DNA of 10,386 nucleotides, from NCBI GenBank assembly GCA_027483285.1, contig JAIXUZ010000294.1, positions 1 through 10,386 of the forward strand, written 5' to 3'. The position numbers and the translations under genes are program-made. Position 1 is the stretch's first letter. Each line of letters opens with the position of its first letter. This document shows positions 1 through 7,548 of this stretch, piece by piece. The notes under the pieces are model-generated. The model ran no database searches, was not told where the DNA came from, and worked only from the letters and a program-made list of their open reading frames with translations. The stretch comes from Bacteroidota bacterium. Its GTDB lineage: Bacteria; Bacteroidota; Bacteroidia; CAMBQF01.

Positions 1-3
1 ACA

Positions 4-972
4 ATGATAAAGATATTAGCCAACGATGGCATTGATGCCGAAGGCAAAAAACTATTAGAGGAAGCCGGCTTTTTGGTTGCCGATTTTAAAGTACAACAGG
101 ATGAGCTTGCCAAAGTAATTAACGAACAGCAGTTTAACGGCCTTATTGTGCGCAGCGCAACCAAGGTGCGTAAAGATATTATTGACGCCTGCCCGGGCCT
201 TAAATTAGTTGGCCGTGCCGGTGTGGGTATGGATAATATTGATGTTGACTATGCCAAAAGCAAAGGCGTAACTGTGGTTAATACGCCTGAAAGCAGCAGC
301 CAAAGCGTTGCCGAGCTGGTGTTTGCCCACCTGTTTAGCCTAGTGCGTGGCTTGCACCGCCTAAACCGCAAAATGCCTAATATGGGTGCTACCCATTTTA
401 ATGAGCTGAAGAAAAACTTCTCTAACGGTACCGAGCTTAAAGGCAAAACCCTTGGTATTATAGGCTTTGGCCGCATAGGCCAGGCGGTGGCTAAAATAGC
501 CTTAGGTTGTGGCATGCGCGTAGTAGCTTTTGATCCTTATATTAAAGAGGCCGATTTGGTTATCGACTTTTTGCAAACCAGCGACACCATTACTGTTCCT
601 ATTAAAACCACTACGCTGGAGGCACTTTTATCGCAAGCCGATTTTATAACCCTACACGTATCGTTTACTGAAGGTTCGCCTGCTATTATTGGCAGCAAAG
701 AGTTTGCCCAAATGAAACAAGGTGTTGGCATTGTTAACGCTGCCCGCGGTGGTGTTATAAACGAGGGTGATTTGCTTGAGGCATTAGATACCGGTAAGGT
801 AGCTTTTGCCGGGTTAGATGTTTTTGTAAACGAGCCTACACCTAACGAAGAGATTTTAGGCAATAAGTATATATCATTCTCTCCACACATTGGGGCATCA
901 ACCGCCGAAGCGCAACAGCGCATTGGCATAGAGATGGCGCAACGCGTGCTGGCCTTTTTTCGTAACAAATAA
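4..972 (+). CDS. serA: D-3-phosphoglycerate dehydrogenase, short form without ACT domain
   Basis: This cytosolic enzyme oxidises 3-phosphoglycerate to 3-phosphohydroxypyruvate with NAD, the first committed step of serine synthesis. The 322-residue protein has the two-domain fold of D-2-hydroxyacid dehydrogenases. The nucleotide-binding loop GFGRIG is at 154-159, with Asp177 (AFDPY) placed to bind the NAD ribose. The catalytic set is complete: Arg248 (NAARGG), Glu277 (DVFVNEP) and His295 (SPHIGAST). The protein stops about 25 residues after the catalytic His, so it lacks the C-terminal ACT domain through which the roughly 410-residue E. coli enzyme senses serine. The ATG lies 3 bases inside the window, so the ribosome binding site and any upstream partner (serC is a common neighbour in this phylum) cannot be seen. 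The stop is 7 bases before the next gene, which implies one operon. A related 2-hydroxyacid dehydrogenase is possible, but the sequence fits SerA well. Confidence 0.93.
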   Translation: MIKILANDGIDAEGKKLLEEAGFLVADFKVQQDELAKVINEQQFNGLIVRSATKVRKDIIDACPGLKLVGRAGVGMDNIDVDYAKSKGVTVVNTPESSSQSVAELVFAHLFSLVRGLHRLNRKMPNMGATHFNELKKNFSNGTELKGKTLGIIGFGRIGQAVAKIALGCGMRVVAFDPYIKEADLVIDFLQTSDTITVPIKTTTLEALLSQADFITLHVSFTEGSPAIIGSKEFAQMKQGVGIVNAARGGVINEGDLLEALDTGKVAFAGLDVFVNEPTPNEEILGNKYISFSPHIGASTAEAQQRIGIEMAQRVLAFFRNK

Positions 973-979
973 TAAGGGT

Positions 980-2221
980 ATGGATATTAAGCCTTTTGGC
1001 GCTTTTTTGCCTGCAAAGCACCTTGCACAGCAGGTGGTATCTAAACCGTTTGATTTTTATACCCACGAGCAGTTGGATGAAATCCTGCTGCACAACCACC
1101 AGTCATTTCTTAACATAGTTAAGCCCGATTACAGAGAGGTTGATAAGGCAGAGGTAAACAGCGAAGCCCTTTTTGCCCGCAGCCGTGGCCGCTTTTTAGA
1201 CTTTGTAACCGATGGTATCTACAGTCAACTGAGTGGTGATGCTTATTATATATACCGCCAAACGGTAGGCCCCCAAAGTGCTACCGGCTTAATAGTGGGC
1301 GCATCGGTAGAAGATTATAAGCAGGGCCATATTAAAATACATGAGCAAACTATTGAACGCAAGGAGGTAGTGCTGAAAAACTACCTGCGGTCTGTTAAAA
1401 TTAATGCCGAGCCTGTGCTGCTTACATATCCGCATAAAGATGAAATAGCAAGCCGCATCAACCACATTACCCATACACACCAGCCATATTGCGAGGTAAC
1501 GGTAGAAGGGGTAATCCACCAATTGTGGTTGGTTGAAGCCGAGGCTGATAAGGAATTTTTCACCACCCAATTTGCGGATTTTGATGAGGTTTTTGTAGCC
1601 GATGGCCACCATAGGCTCGCATCGTCGGCCTTGTTGTATGATGAGTTTGCTGCAAACAACCCAAGTAGCGATAAGCTACCCAACTACGCCCGTTTTATGG
1701 CGGCTCTTTATGCTGACGACCAATTGGGCCTGTTTGAGTTTAACCGCCTGGTAAAAGACCTTAATGGCTATAGCGAAGAGGGTTTTATTACCCAACTGGA
1801 GAAGTTTTTTGAAGTTCGCAAGAGTGGGGCAGATCCTGTAAAACCGGCCAACCCGCACGAGTTTACCGTATACCTGCATGGCACCTGGTACTACCTTACG
1901 TTGCTTCCCGCCCTAAGGGAGGTATACATAAAGGATAACCCCCTGGATGCTGAATTGCTAACCGAGCTGATACTAAAACCCGTGCTAAACATTAGCGACC
2001 TACGCGCCGATAAACGTATTGGCTTTACCAGCGGGGTGCAAGGGTTAGAAGCTGTTGCTCGCAGGGTTGATAGTGGTCGCTTTGTAGCTGCCTTTGTGCT
2101 GCATCCTGTGCATATAGACCAGTTTTATGCCATATCGCGTTCGGGTAAAACCATGCCACCTAAAAGCACCTGGTTTGAACCTAAACTGTTAAATGGCCTA
2201 ACCATATACTCTTACGAATAG
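980..2221 (+). CDS. DUF1015 family protein, probable serine-metabolism partner of SerA
   Basis: This is a 413-residue cytosolic protein with no signal peptide or membrane segment. It is recognised as DUF1015 by the motif ADGHHR at 207-212, the HEQTIERKE segment at 121-129, the block PLDAELLTELILKPVL at 321-336 and the C-terminal signature MPPKSTWFEPKLLNG at 392-406. Its length is normal for the family and no part is missing. The ATG at 980 is preceded by AATAAGGGT, a weak purine-rich ribosome binding site, and lies 7 bases after the serA stop, so the two are cotranscribed. The DGHHR motif resembles the nucleotide-binding GxxR/DGHHR motifs of the ParB/sulfiredoxin superfamily, which includes the free-serine kinases SerK and SbnI. 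A role in making or consuming phosphoserine is therefore a reasonable inference from motif and neighbour. The sequence does not prove it, and the family name is the only secure part of the call. Confidence 0.88.
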   Translation: MDIKPFGAFLPAKHLAQQVVSKPFDFYTHEQLDEILLHNHQSFLNIVKPDYREVDKAEVNSEALFARSRGRFLDFVTDGIYSQLSGDAYYIYRQTVGPQSATGLIVGASVEDYKQGHIKIHEQTIERKEVVLKNYLRSVKINAEPVLLTYPHKDEIASRINHITHTHQPYCEVTVEGVIHQLWLVEAEADKEFFTTQFADFDEVFVADGHHRLASSALLYDEFAANNPSSDKLPNYARFMAALYADDQLGLFEFNRLVKDLNGYSEEGFITQLEKFFEVRKSGADPVKPANPHEFTVYLHGTWYYLTLLPALREVYIKDNPLDAELLTELILKPVLNISDLRADKRIGFTSGVQGLEAVARRVDSGRFVAAFVLHPVHIDQFYAISRSGKTMPPKSTWFEPKLLNGLTIYSYE

Positions 2222-2253
2222 GTGTTTTCCGATAAACTGAACATTTTGTCCTT

Positions 2254-2282
2254 TTAGGGCGACTAATTAATAAGTATCTTTG
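2254..2282 (+). promoter_or_regulatory. Candidate promoter of the lipoprotein gene, abutting the start codon
   Basis: TATCTTTG at 2275-2282 is an exact match to the Bacteroidota -7 element TAnnTTTG. The -33 region is weaker: TTAG at 2254-2257 with a 17-base spacer, or an exact TTTG at 2245-2248 that is too far away (26 bases). The -7 box ends 4 bases before the ATG at 2287, so transcription would start at or beside the start codon. Readthrough from the DUF1015 gene, 65 bases upstream with no terminator visible between, could also supply transcripts. Confidence 0.6.
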
Positions 2283-2286
2283 TACA

Positions 2287-3285
2287 ATGAGAAAGTATGT
2301 TTTGGCTGCTTTAGCCACTGCCGCTGTTTTTGCGGGTTGTAAAAATGATTTTGATGTGATGGCTGACTATAAAGACATCACTTTAGTGTATGGTTTGCTA
2401 AACCAAAACGATACCGCCCATTATATTAAAATCAACAAGGCTTACCTTGGCGAGGGTAACGCTTTTTTAATGGCTGGTATTGCCGACTCTGTTAACTATC
2501 AGGCGGCAGACCTTACTGTTAAGCTTGAAGAGTATAACAACAGCACCCTTACCAATACATTCCCACTTATCCGCACGGTAAACGAGATTGCTAAAGATAC
2601 GGGCCTGTTTGCAAGCGATGCTAACATACTTTACAAATCAACAGCAACCCTAAACCCGCAGCGCAGGTATAAATTGGTTATTAATAACAACAAAACCGGA
2701 ACTACCATTACATCAGAAACCCCGATGATTGAGAACTTGGTTGTTACCAACCCGCAAAACAACCAACAGGTTAATATTGTCGGTAACAACAGCTTTCAGT
2801 TTACGGCCGCTTTTAAATCGGCTAAAAACGCTTTGGTATATTCAATGCTTATCCGTTTTAAATACAACGAGATTAATACCGTAACCAGCCAGGTGGTTAC
2901 TAAAAGTATAGATTGGGCCTTGCCAAATATCAAATCAAGCAACACCAACGGTGGCGAAACCTTACAAATACCATTAAATCCCGATGGTTTGTTCCAGTTG
3001 CTGGCCAACAACCTGGGCGCCCCCGGTGTTAACATAGAGCGCCAAACTGCTGGTTTAGAGTTTACCTTTTATGCTGGCGGTGCTGACCTTAGCACCTATT
3101 TAGATGTTAATGGCCCATCTAACACTTTGCAACAGGAAAAACCCGAGTATACCAATATTACCAACGGTTTAGGCATATTTTCTTCCCGATACAACAAAAC
3201 GGTGGGTAACATTACCCTTTCTCCACAGTCGTTAGACTCGTTATTAAATGGCCGCTTTACTAACCAGTTGGGTTTTACCCAATAA
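2287..3285 (+). CDS. Secreted lipoprotein of unknown function (possibly DUF4249-like)
   Basis: This is a 332-residue protein with a lipoprotein signal peptide: MRK, then an alanine-rich hydrophobic stretch, then AVFAGC with the lipidated Cys at 18. Residues after the Cys are KNDFD. The acidic side chains there resemble the lipoprotein export signal that sends Bacteroidota lipoproteins to the cell surface, though the match is loose. The mature part begins with DITLVYGLLNQNDTAHYIKI and continues NKAYLGEGNAF. I know this pattern from Bacteroidota outer-membrane lipoproteins, some of them labelled DUF4249; I could not confirm the family. The rest looks beta-rich, with many Asn and Thr and no further Cys. 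The next Met (25) lies beyond the lipobox, so 2287 is the only start that keeps the signal peptide. The gene has its own -7 box and ends 14 bases before a strong terminator, so it closes the left transcription unit. Confidence 0.82.
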   Translation: MRKYVLAALATAAVFAGCKNDFDVMADYKDITLVYGLLNQNDTAHYIKINKAYLGEGNAFLMAGIADSVNYQAADLTVKLEEYNNSTLTNTFPLIRTVNEIAKDTGLFASDANILYKSTATLNPQRRYKLVINNNKTGTTITSETPMIENLVVTNPQNNQQVNIVGNNSFQFTAAFKSAKNALVYSMLIRFKYNEINTVTSQVVTKSIDWALPNIKSSNTNGGETLQIPLNPDGLFQLLANNLGAPGVNIERQTAGLEFTFYAGGADLSTYLDVNGPSNTLQQEKPEYTNITNGLGIFSSRYNKTVGNITLSPQSLDSLLNGRFTNQLGFTQ

Positions 3286-3298
3286 GTCTTAAATGGTT

Positions 3299-3348
3299 TA
3301 AAAATACTGCGGCCCGCAACTGTAAAGTTGCGGGCCGCAGTATTTTTA
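3299..3348. terminator. Strong, probably bidirectional intrinsic terminator
   Basis: This is a perfect 23-bp inverted repeat (3299-3321 and 3326-3348) around a GTAA loop. The core is CTGCGGCCCGCAACT. The outer end is an A-run on the left arm and a T-run on the right, so either strand gives a GC-rich stem followed by U residues. It lies 14 bases after the lipoprotein stop. It is also the strongest hairpin downstream of the leftward PKD gene, which ends 263 bases away at 3612. Confidence 0.93.
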
Positions 3349-3611
3349 TTCTTTGAAATGCTAAACCTACAAAATTCAGGCTTTCATACCCTCATATCAA
3401 CTTCCTTTATCTTGCATATTGCCGCCAACCCTTCAACAATACTTGATAAAGGTGGCATAGCCTATGTTGGGTTGTTTATGTAAAATATCCCTTGTCTTTA
3501 AAATATGCAAACCCTATTATATTATAAAGACCCCAATTTCTTTATATAAAGTTGGTTTATTATTTGTTAAAAGAATTAGAATTGTAGGGGAAATAGAATA
3601 AGAGCATTTAC
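3349..3611. other. AT-rich gap between convergent genes, no gene seen
   Basis: No credible reading frame, RNA gene or strong hairpin was found here. The only structure is the 12-base palindrome CTTTATATAAAG near 3540, framed by CCAA and TTGG. It is too weak and AT-rich to call a terminator for the leftward gene, which more likely relies on the hairpin at 3299-3348. Confidence 0.6.
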
Positions 3612-6600
3612 CTACCTAATCATGGTAACGGTGCCACGGTATTTATGCGGTTGGTCAAAAATGTCTTTTATTACCACAAGGTAAACATACACTTCGTCTT
3701 GTACCTTTTCTTTACCAAGATATCCTTCCCATTTCTTATTCATGTCAAAGGTGGTAAAGATTTTCTCGCCCCAGCGGTTAAAAATATACATCTCGTATTC
3801 TTTAATATTGGTACCCGCGCCGCCAAATTGGTCGTTTATACCATCGCCATTAGGGGTAAAAGCATTAGGTATATAAAAGGTATACTCAGGCGATATGGTA
3901 ATCTCGCCGCTGGTAGTGTCAGAGCAACCATATTGGTTCTCAATATAAAGCAACACCGTATAATTACCTGGTGAGTCGTAAATAAAACGTGGGTTTTGCG
4001 CGTTAGCGCTATCGCCGTTACCAAAATCCCAATCCCATAGGGTAGGGTTGCCCAGCGATTGGTCGTCAAAGTTTATAATCGGGTTAAACTCGGTAGTAGG
4101 GTTTGGCTGGGCATTAAATGCCGCTACAGGGTTAGGCCAAACCGTTATCATATCGGTAATGGTAAATATATCGGTACAACCAAAGTTGGTTGTTACCTGC
4201 AGGCTTACAGTATAGACACCTGCAGAGTCATAAGAATGGGTTGGGTTTTGTTGGGTCAATTGGTTTCCATCGCCAAAATCCCACCGCCAGGCTGCAATGT
4301 TACCACTGTTAAGCACGGTAAGGTCGCTAAAGTTAACCACCAGTGGCGCGCACCCTGATGTTAGATCTGCAGCAAAATCAATTACAGGTGGCGGATAAAT
4401 ATCAAGCGTACGGGTTGTATCGTGCACACAGCCCTGGTCTGTAGTCACTGTCAGTCCAATGGTATATTGCCCTTCGGTACCATAAAGGTAGGCCGGGTTG
4501 GCTTGTATAGATGTGCCAAGGTTATCGCCAAAATCCCAGGCGTATAATTGTATCATGCCCGATGATACGGTAGAAAGGTTGTTAAACTGCACCTGGTCGC
4601 CAAGGCAGGCATTTACCGTACTAAAGTCAGCCACTGGCAAGGGGTGTACTGTAATAACGGTAGTAGCAGTGTCATAGCAATAGTTGTTCAGGTCGCCCGC
4701 TTCAACCACAAGGCTTACATTGTATGTGTTAGCCGTTGGGTATAATGTAGTGGGGTTTTGCAGGGCCGATGTAGTGTTGTTGCCCAAATCCCAGGCATAA
4801 CCAGTAATAACCCCCGATGCTACGTTGCCCTGCCCTGTAAAGTTTACGGTAAGGGGTTCGCAGCCTGTGGCATTGTCTGGTACTATACCCGCAGATGGTA
4901 TTGCATAAATATTTTGTATAGCTGTTGCCGTATCGGCACAGGCCTTAAGTGTGCTAACAATAAGCTGGGCGGTAAAAGCACCGTAGTTGCCATAAGTATG
5001 GCTTGGGTCGGCAAGGGCCGATGTGGTGTTATCGCCAAAATCCCAACTGTAGACTAGCTGCTCGTTGGTCGATACGCTCGACTGGTTAGTGAAATCTGTA
5101 GCCAGGCCTAAACATAGGTATTGGTCTGATGTAAACGCAGCTACCGGTACAGCGTAAATATCAAGCACAAAGTTGGTAGAATCGTAGCACGAGTGGTTGG
5201 CATCGCCGCCTTCTACTACTACGCTTACGTTATAGTTGCCGTTAGTATAGGTGCCGGTTGGATTTTGTATGTTGGCCGTTGTGTTATCGCCCAAATCCCA
5301 GTTCCAGCTTAGTATGTTGCCCGATGCTATAGTGCTTTGCCCGGTGTAGTTTACGGTTATAGGTTCGCAGCCTGATGTTACGTCAGGCGTTAGCCCTGCT
5401 ACCGGTATAGCGTAAATGTATTGGTCTAACGTGGTAGTATCGGCGCAGTTATTGGCCGTGCTAACAATAAGTTGGCTGGTAAAGGTGCCAAAGTTTGCAT
5501 AGGTATGCGTTGGGGACTGGCTGGCCGAAGTTATGTTATCGCCAAAGTTCCATGCGTATATCAATGGCTCATTAGGATTAACGGTGCTATTGTTGGTAAA
5601 CACCGTAGGCTCGCCAAGGCAATAATACTGTGGCGTTGTAAATGCGGCCACCGGTACTGCAAACACATCTACAGGCAGCACCAATGTATCGCTACAGGTG
5701 TGGGTAGGGTTGGTTTGTGTTATAATTAGCTGAGCATTAAAAGTACCCGGTGCGGTATAGGTGTAGCTGGGTGCCTGTATGGCTGATGTAGCGCCGTTTT
5801 GGCCAAAGTTCCAGTTGTAGGTTATGTTGCCCCAGTACGTAGTGCTGGTGTTAGTAAACGCATTTGGAAAGCCTTGACAAACCTCTACGGTAGAAAATAC
5901 CGCTATTGGATTTTCCTTTACTACCACCGTTCGGGTGGTAGTATCGGGACACTGCCCGTTTTCAGACACTATCAGCTGTACCGTATATGTACCCGTATCG
6001 GGGTAAACATAGTTGCCGTTTTGGGTATTTAGGGTAACCCCGTTGCCAAGGTTCCAGTTCCATTGGTTAATAGTACCCATTGCCATGGTACTTTGGTCGG
6101 TAAGGGTTACTGTTTGCCCATCGCAGGCATTGTTGGTGGCAAAAGCTGCCACTGGCGATGCCGCAATTTGCACCTGTTGGCTTGTTACATCAGTACAACC
6201 AATATCTGTAGTTTGGGTAAGTGTAACGGTATATGTGCCCGGGGCATTGTAAACGTGCACAGGGTTGGTAGTGGTATCTGCAGGGCTACCGTCGCCAAAG
6301 TTCCAGCTGTAGCCGCTGGTAGTGCCGTTTACTACCGTGCTGTTATTGTCAAATGTAGCATTGCCCATACAGTTGCTTACAATAGCAAAGGCGGGGTTGG
6401 GGTTTGTGGGGTTTAAGGTGGCCGTTAGGGTAGCCTGGCAACCAGTAACCGATGTGATGGTGCACGATACCTGCTGACCTTGAACAGGGTTGTTAATTGT
6501 AATAGAGGGTGTTGTTTGCCCGGTGCTCCAAAGGTACGATGAAAAACCAACAGGGGCATCAAGTTGCGCCTGATTGTTGCCAAGGCAGTAGCGCGCGTCA

Positions 6601-7286
6601 ATTTGTAGTGGAGCACAGGCCGCATCGATATAGGCATAGCCAGCATGGGCACCTAAAGAGCAGTCGCCGGTGGCAAAGTCTACCGATACGTTTTGGCCAA
6701 TGTAGGCCGTTACGTCTACCCCTACGGTGGTCCATGGTTTATAGCGCCAGCTGCCGCAGTTGTTAAAACCCGGGGTAGGGTTGTTACCGCCTGCTGCTAT
6801 CTGGTAAAAGGTACAAGGTATGGTATTGCCGTTTTGGTCGCGTACGCGTACCTCAAAACGGGGCTGTTCTGCCGCGCTATGGTCGCCGGGGCTTTCCATA
6901 ACTACGGCATACTTATATATAATAAGGTTGCTTTGGGGGGTAACGTTAAAGGTGTAAATCAACCGCTCGGCTTGCGAACCTGAGCCAGCGTTACCCAAAC
7001 GGGCCGAAAAGGTACTGCCCGGGGCCACAACGGGTATACCGCCACAGCTGTTTGGATCTATACCGGGGCCAGCCATAATGGTATGCCTGCCTGCTACTAT
7101 GCCATTGGTGGGGGTATTTATGGGGCAACAACTGCCGGTACGGCCTTGCCAGTTGGCAAAAGTACCGGTTTCAAAATCGGCATTAGGGCATTGGGCCTGG
7201 GCATAAAAGCCTGACAAACATATAAATAAAACCCCAAGGAGATACTTATTAAAGGTATATGAAACAGCTTTGTTCAAGTGATTCAT
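3612..7286 (-). CDS. Large secreted protein with ten PKD domains and T9SS type B (gliding-motility CHU_C) C-terminus
   Basis: This is a 1224-residue surface or secreted adhesin-like protein. It has a signal peptide at 1-31 (hydrophobic YLLGVLFICLSGF, cleavage AQA|Q). Residues 33-228 are a Cys-containing, jelly-roll-like domain starting CPNADFETGTFANW and including GDCSLGAHAGYAYIDA. Residues 229-292 are Ig-like (YLWSTGQTTPSITI). Ten PKD repeats follow, starting near 297, 378, 460, 545, 628, 714, 797, 884, 967 and 1053, each with a W-[ND]-[FL]-G core. Residues 1135-1224 are the gliding-motility C-terminal domain (FYIPNAFTPNGDGIND, YIFNRWGEKIF), which directs export through the type IX system. 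An in-frame ATG at 7358 is longer by 24 residues but lies upstream of the promoter -7 box and would bury the signal peptide, so 7286 was chosen. PKD domains usually serve adhesion or as spacers. There is no catalytic domain and the ligand is unknown. The gene stands alone and is divergent from the next PKD gene. Confidence 0.9.
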   Translation of the reverse strand: MNHLNKAVSYTFNKYLLGVLFICLSGFYAQAQCPNADFETGTFANWQGRTGSCCPINTPTNGIVAGRHTIMAGPGIDPNSCGGIPVVAPGSTFSARLGNAGSGSQAERLIYTFNVTPQSNLIIYKYAVVMESPGDHSAAEQPRFEVRVRDQNGNTIPCTFYQIAAGGNNPTPGFNNCGSWRYKPWTTVGVDVTAYIGQNVSVDFATGDCSLGAHAGYAYIDAACAPLQIDARYCLGNNQAQLDAPVGFSSYLWSTGQTTPSITINNPVQGQQVSCTITSVTGCQATLTATLNPTNPNPAFAIVSNCMGNATFDNNSTVVNGTTSGYSWNFGDGSPADTTTNPVHVYNAPGTYTVTLTQTTDIGCTDVTSQQVQIAASPVAAFATNNACDGQTVTLTDQSTMAMGTINQWNWNLGNGVTLNTQNGNYVYPDTGTYTVQLIVSENGQCPDTTTRTVVVKENPIAVFSTVEVCQGFPNAFTNTSTTYWGNITYNWNFGQNGATSAIQAPSYTYTAPGTFNAQLIITQTNPTHTCSDTLVLPVDVFAVPVAAFTTPQYYCLGEPTVFTNNSTVNPNEPLIYAWNFGDNITSASQSPTHTYANFGTFTSQLIVSTANNCADTTTLDQYIYAIPVAGLTPDVTSGCEPITVNYTGQSTIASGNILSWNWDLGDNTTANIQNPTGTYTNGNYNVSVVVEGGDANHSCYDSTNFVLDIYAVPVAAFTSDQYLCLGLATDFTNQSSVSTNEQLVYSWDFGDNTTSALADPSHTYGNYGAFTAQLIVSTLKACADTATAIQNIYAIPSAGIVPDNATGCEPLTVNFTGQGNVASGVITGYAWDLGNNTTSALQNPTTLYPTANTYNVSLVVEAGDLNNYCYDTATTVITVHPLPVADFSTVNACLGDQVQFNNLSTVSSGMIQLYAWDFGDNLGTSIQANPAYLYGTEGQYTIGLTVTTDQGCVHDTTRTLDIYPPPVIDFAADLTSGCAPLVVNFSDLTVLNSGNIAAWRWDFGDGNQLTQQNPTHSYDSAGVYTVSLQVTTNFGCTDIFTITDMITVWPNPVAAFNAQPNPTTEFNPIINFDDQSLGNPTLWDWDFGNGDSANAQNPRFIYDSPGNYTVLLYIENQYGCSDTTSGEITISPEYTFYIPNAFTPNGDGINDQFGGAGTNIKEYEMYIFNRWGEKIFTTFDMNKKWEGYLGKEKVQDEVYVYLVVIKDIFDQPHKYRGTVTMIR
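4131..5654 (-). repeat. Three consecutive A-B PKD pairs inside the large secreted protein
   Basis: PKD repeats 4-5, 6-7 and 8-9 form three head-to-tail units of 169, 170 and 169 residues (545-713, 714-883, 884-1052; DNA 5148-5654, 4638-5147, 4131-4637). In each, the first domain carries a CLG-type motif (YYCLGEP, YLCLGLA, NACLGDQ). The second carries a GC[EA]P motif (SGCEPIT, TGCEPLT, SGCAPLV). By eye, domain 4 matches domain 6 at about 53 of 83 positions and domain 5 matches domain 7 at about 45 of 86. The DNA copies have diverged clearly, so the duplication is old. Confidence 0.8.
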
Positions 7287-7333
7287 GCAATACCTGCACT
7301 TTAAATTTTGTTTAACTGAATAGATGGTACTGA

Positions 7334-7365
7334 CAAACATAATCAAACTAGTAAACAATTACAAA
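7334..7365 (-). promoter_or_regulatory. Promoter of the large PKD gene
   Basis: Read on the minus strand, TTTG (7365-7362) is followed by a 20-base spacer and TATGTTTG (7341-7334), an exact -33/-7 pair for Bacteroidota primary sigma factor. Transcription would start near 7325-7330, giving a leader of about 40 bases to the ATG at 7286. It also excludes the in-frame ATG at 7358, which lies upstream of the -7 box. Confidence 0.75.
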
Positions 7366-7441
7366 CATTATAGTTTATTTTTTGTTTTAAGTATGATATT
7401 TTGCAAATTATAAACGGTAACATATTGATTATTTGATTACA

Positions 7442-7457
7442 GAATTTCATTAAATTC
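7442..7457. promoter_or_regulatory. Short inverted repeat in the divergent promoter region
   Basis: GAATTT and AAATTC form a 6-bp inverted repeat around CATT. It sits between the two divergent promoters, about 12 bases upstream of the -33 region of the rightward one, where an operator could lie. The region is AT-rich, so chance is a real alternative. Confidence 0.25.
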
Positions 7458-7468
7458 TTCCTTGTGTG

Positions 7469-7498
7469 TTAGGTTAATAACAATGTAACATATATTTG
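7469..7498 (+). promoter_or_regulatory. Promoter of the rightward T9SS protein gene
   Basis: TATATTTG at 7491-7498 matches the -7 element exactly. The -33 region is weak: TTAG at 7469-7472 with an 18-base spacer. The predicted start near 7503 gives a leader of about 45 bases to the ATG at 7549. The weak -33 box suggests activator dependence or modest strength. Confidence 0.6.
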
Positions 7499-7548
7499 TG
7501 GGATTACTTAAAATAATATAGTGTAAGGATAACAGTTATTCTATCAAT

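Noticed and set aside
249..1879. Minus-strand open frames opposite serA and the DUF1015 gene
   Set aside because: The plus-strand genes have complete family motifs; the reverse frames show no domain or promoter.
3299..3348. Perfect inverted repeat as an insertion-sequence end or attachment site
   Set aside because: There is no transposase, target duplication or second copy in the window, and its position and T-run fit a terminator.
4131..6400. Regular repeats that might be read as CRISPR or a variable-number DNA repeat
   Set aside because: The periodicity is at protein level (PKD domains); the DNA copies are clearly diverged and there are no spacers.
4059..6983. Several open frames of 75-117 codons on the plus strand opposite the PKD gene
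   Set aside because: They lie antisense to a clear gene, arise from its repeated biased codons, and encode nothing recognisable.
7287..7358. In-frame N-terminal extension of the large PKD protein to the ATG at 7358
   Set aside because: It lies upstream of an exact -7 box, would precede the signal peptide by 24 residues, and has no ribosome binding site.
7287..7548. Invertible promoter between the divergent surface-protein genes
   Set aside because: No pair of inverted repeats flanks the region; only one 6-bp repeat lies inside it, and each gene has its own correctly oriented promoter.
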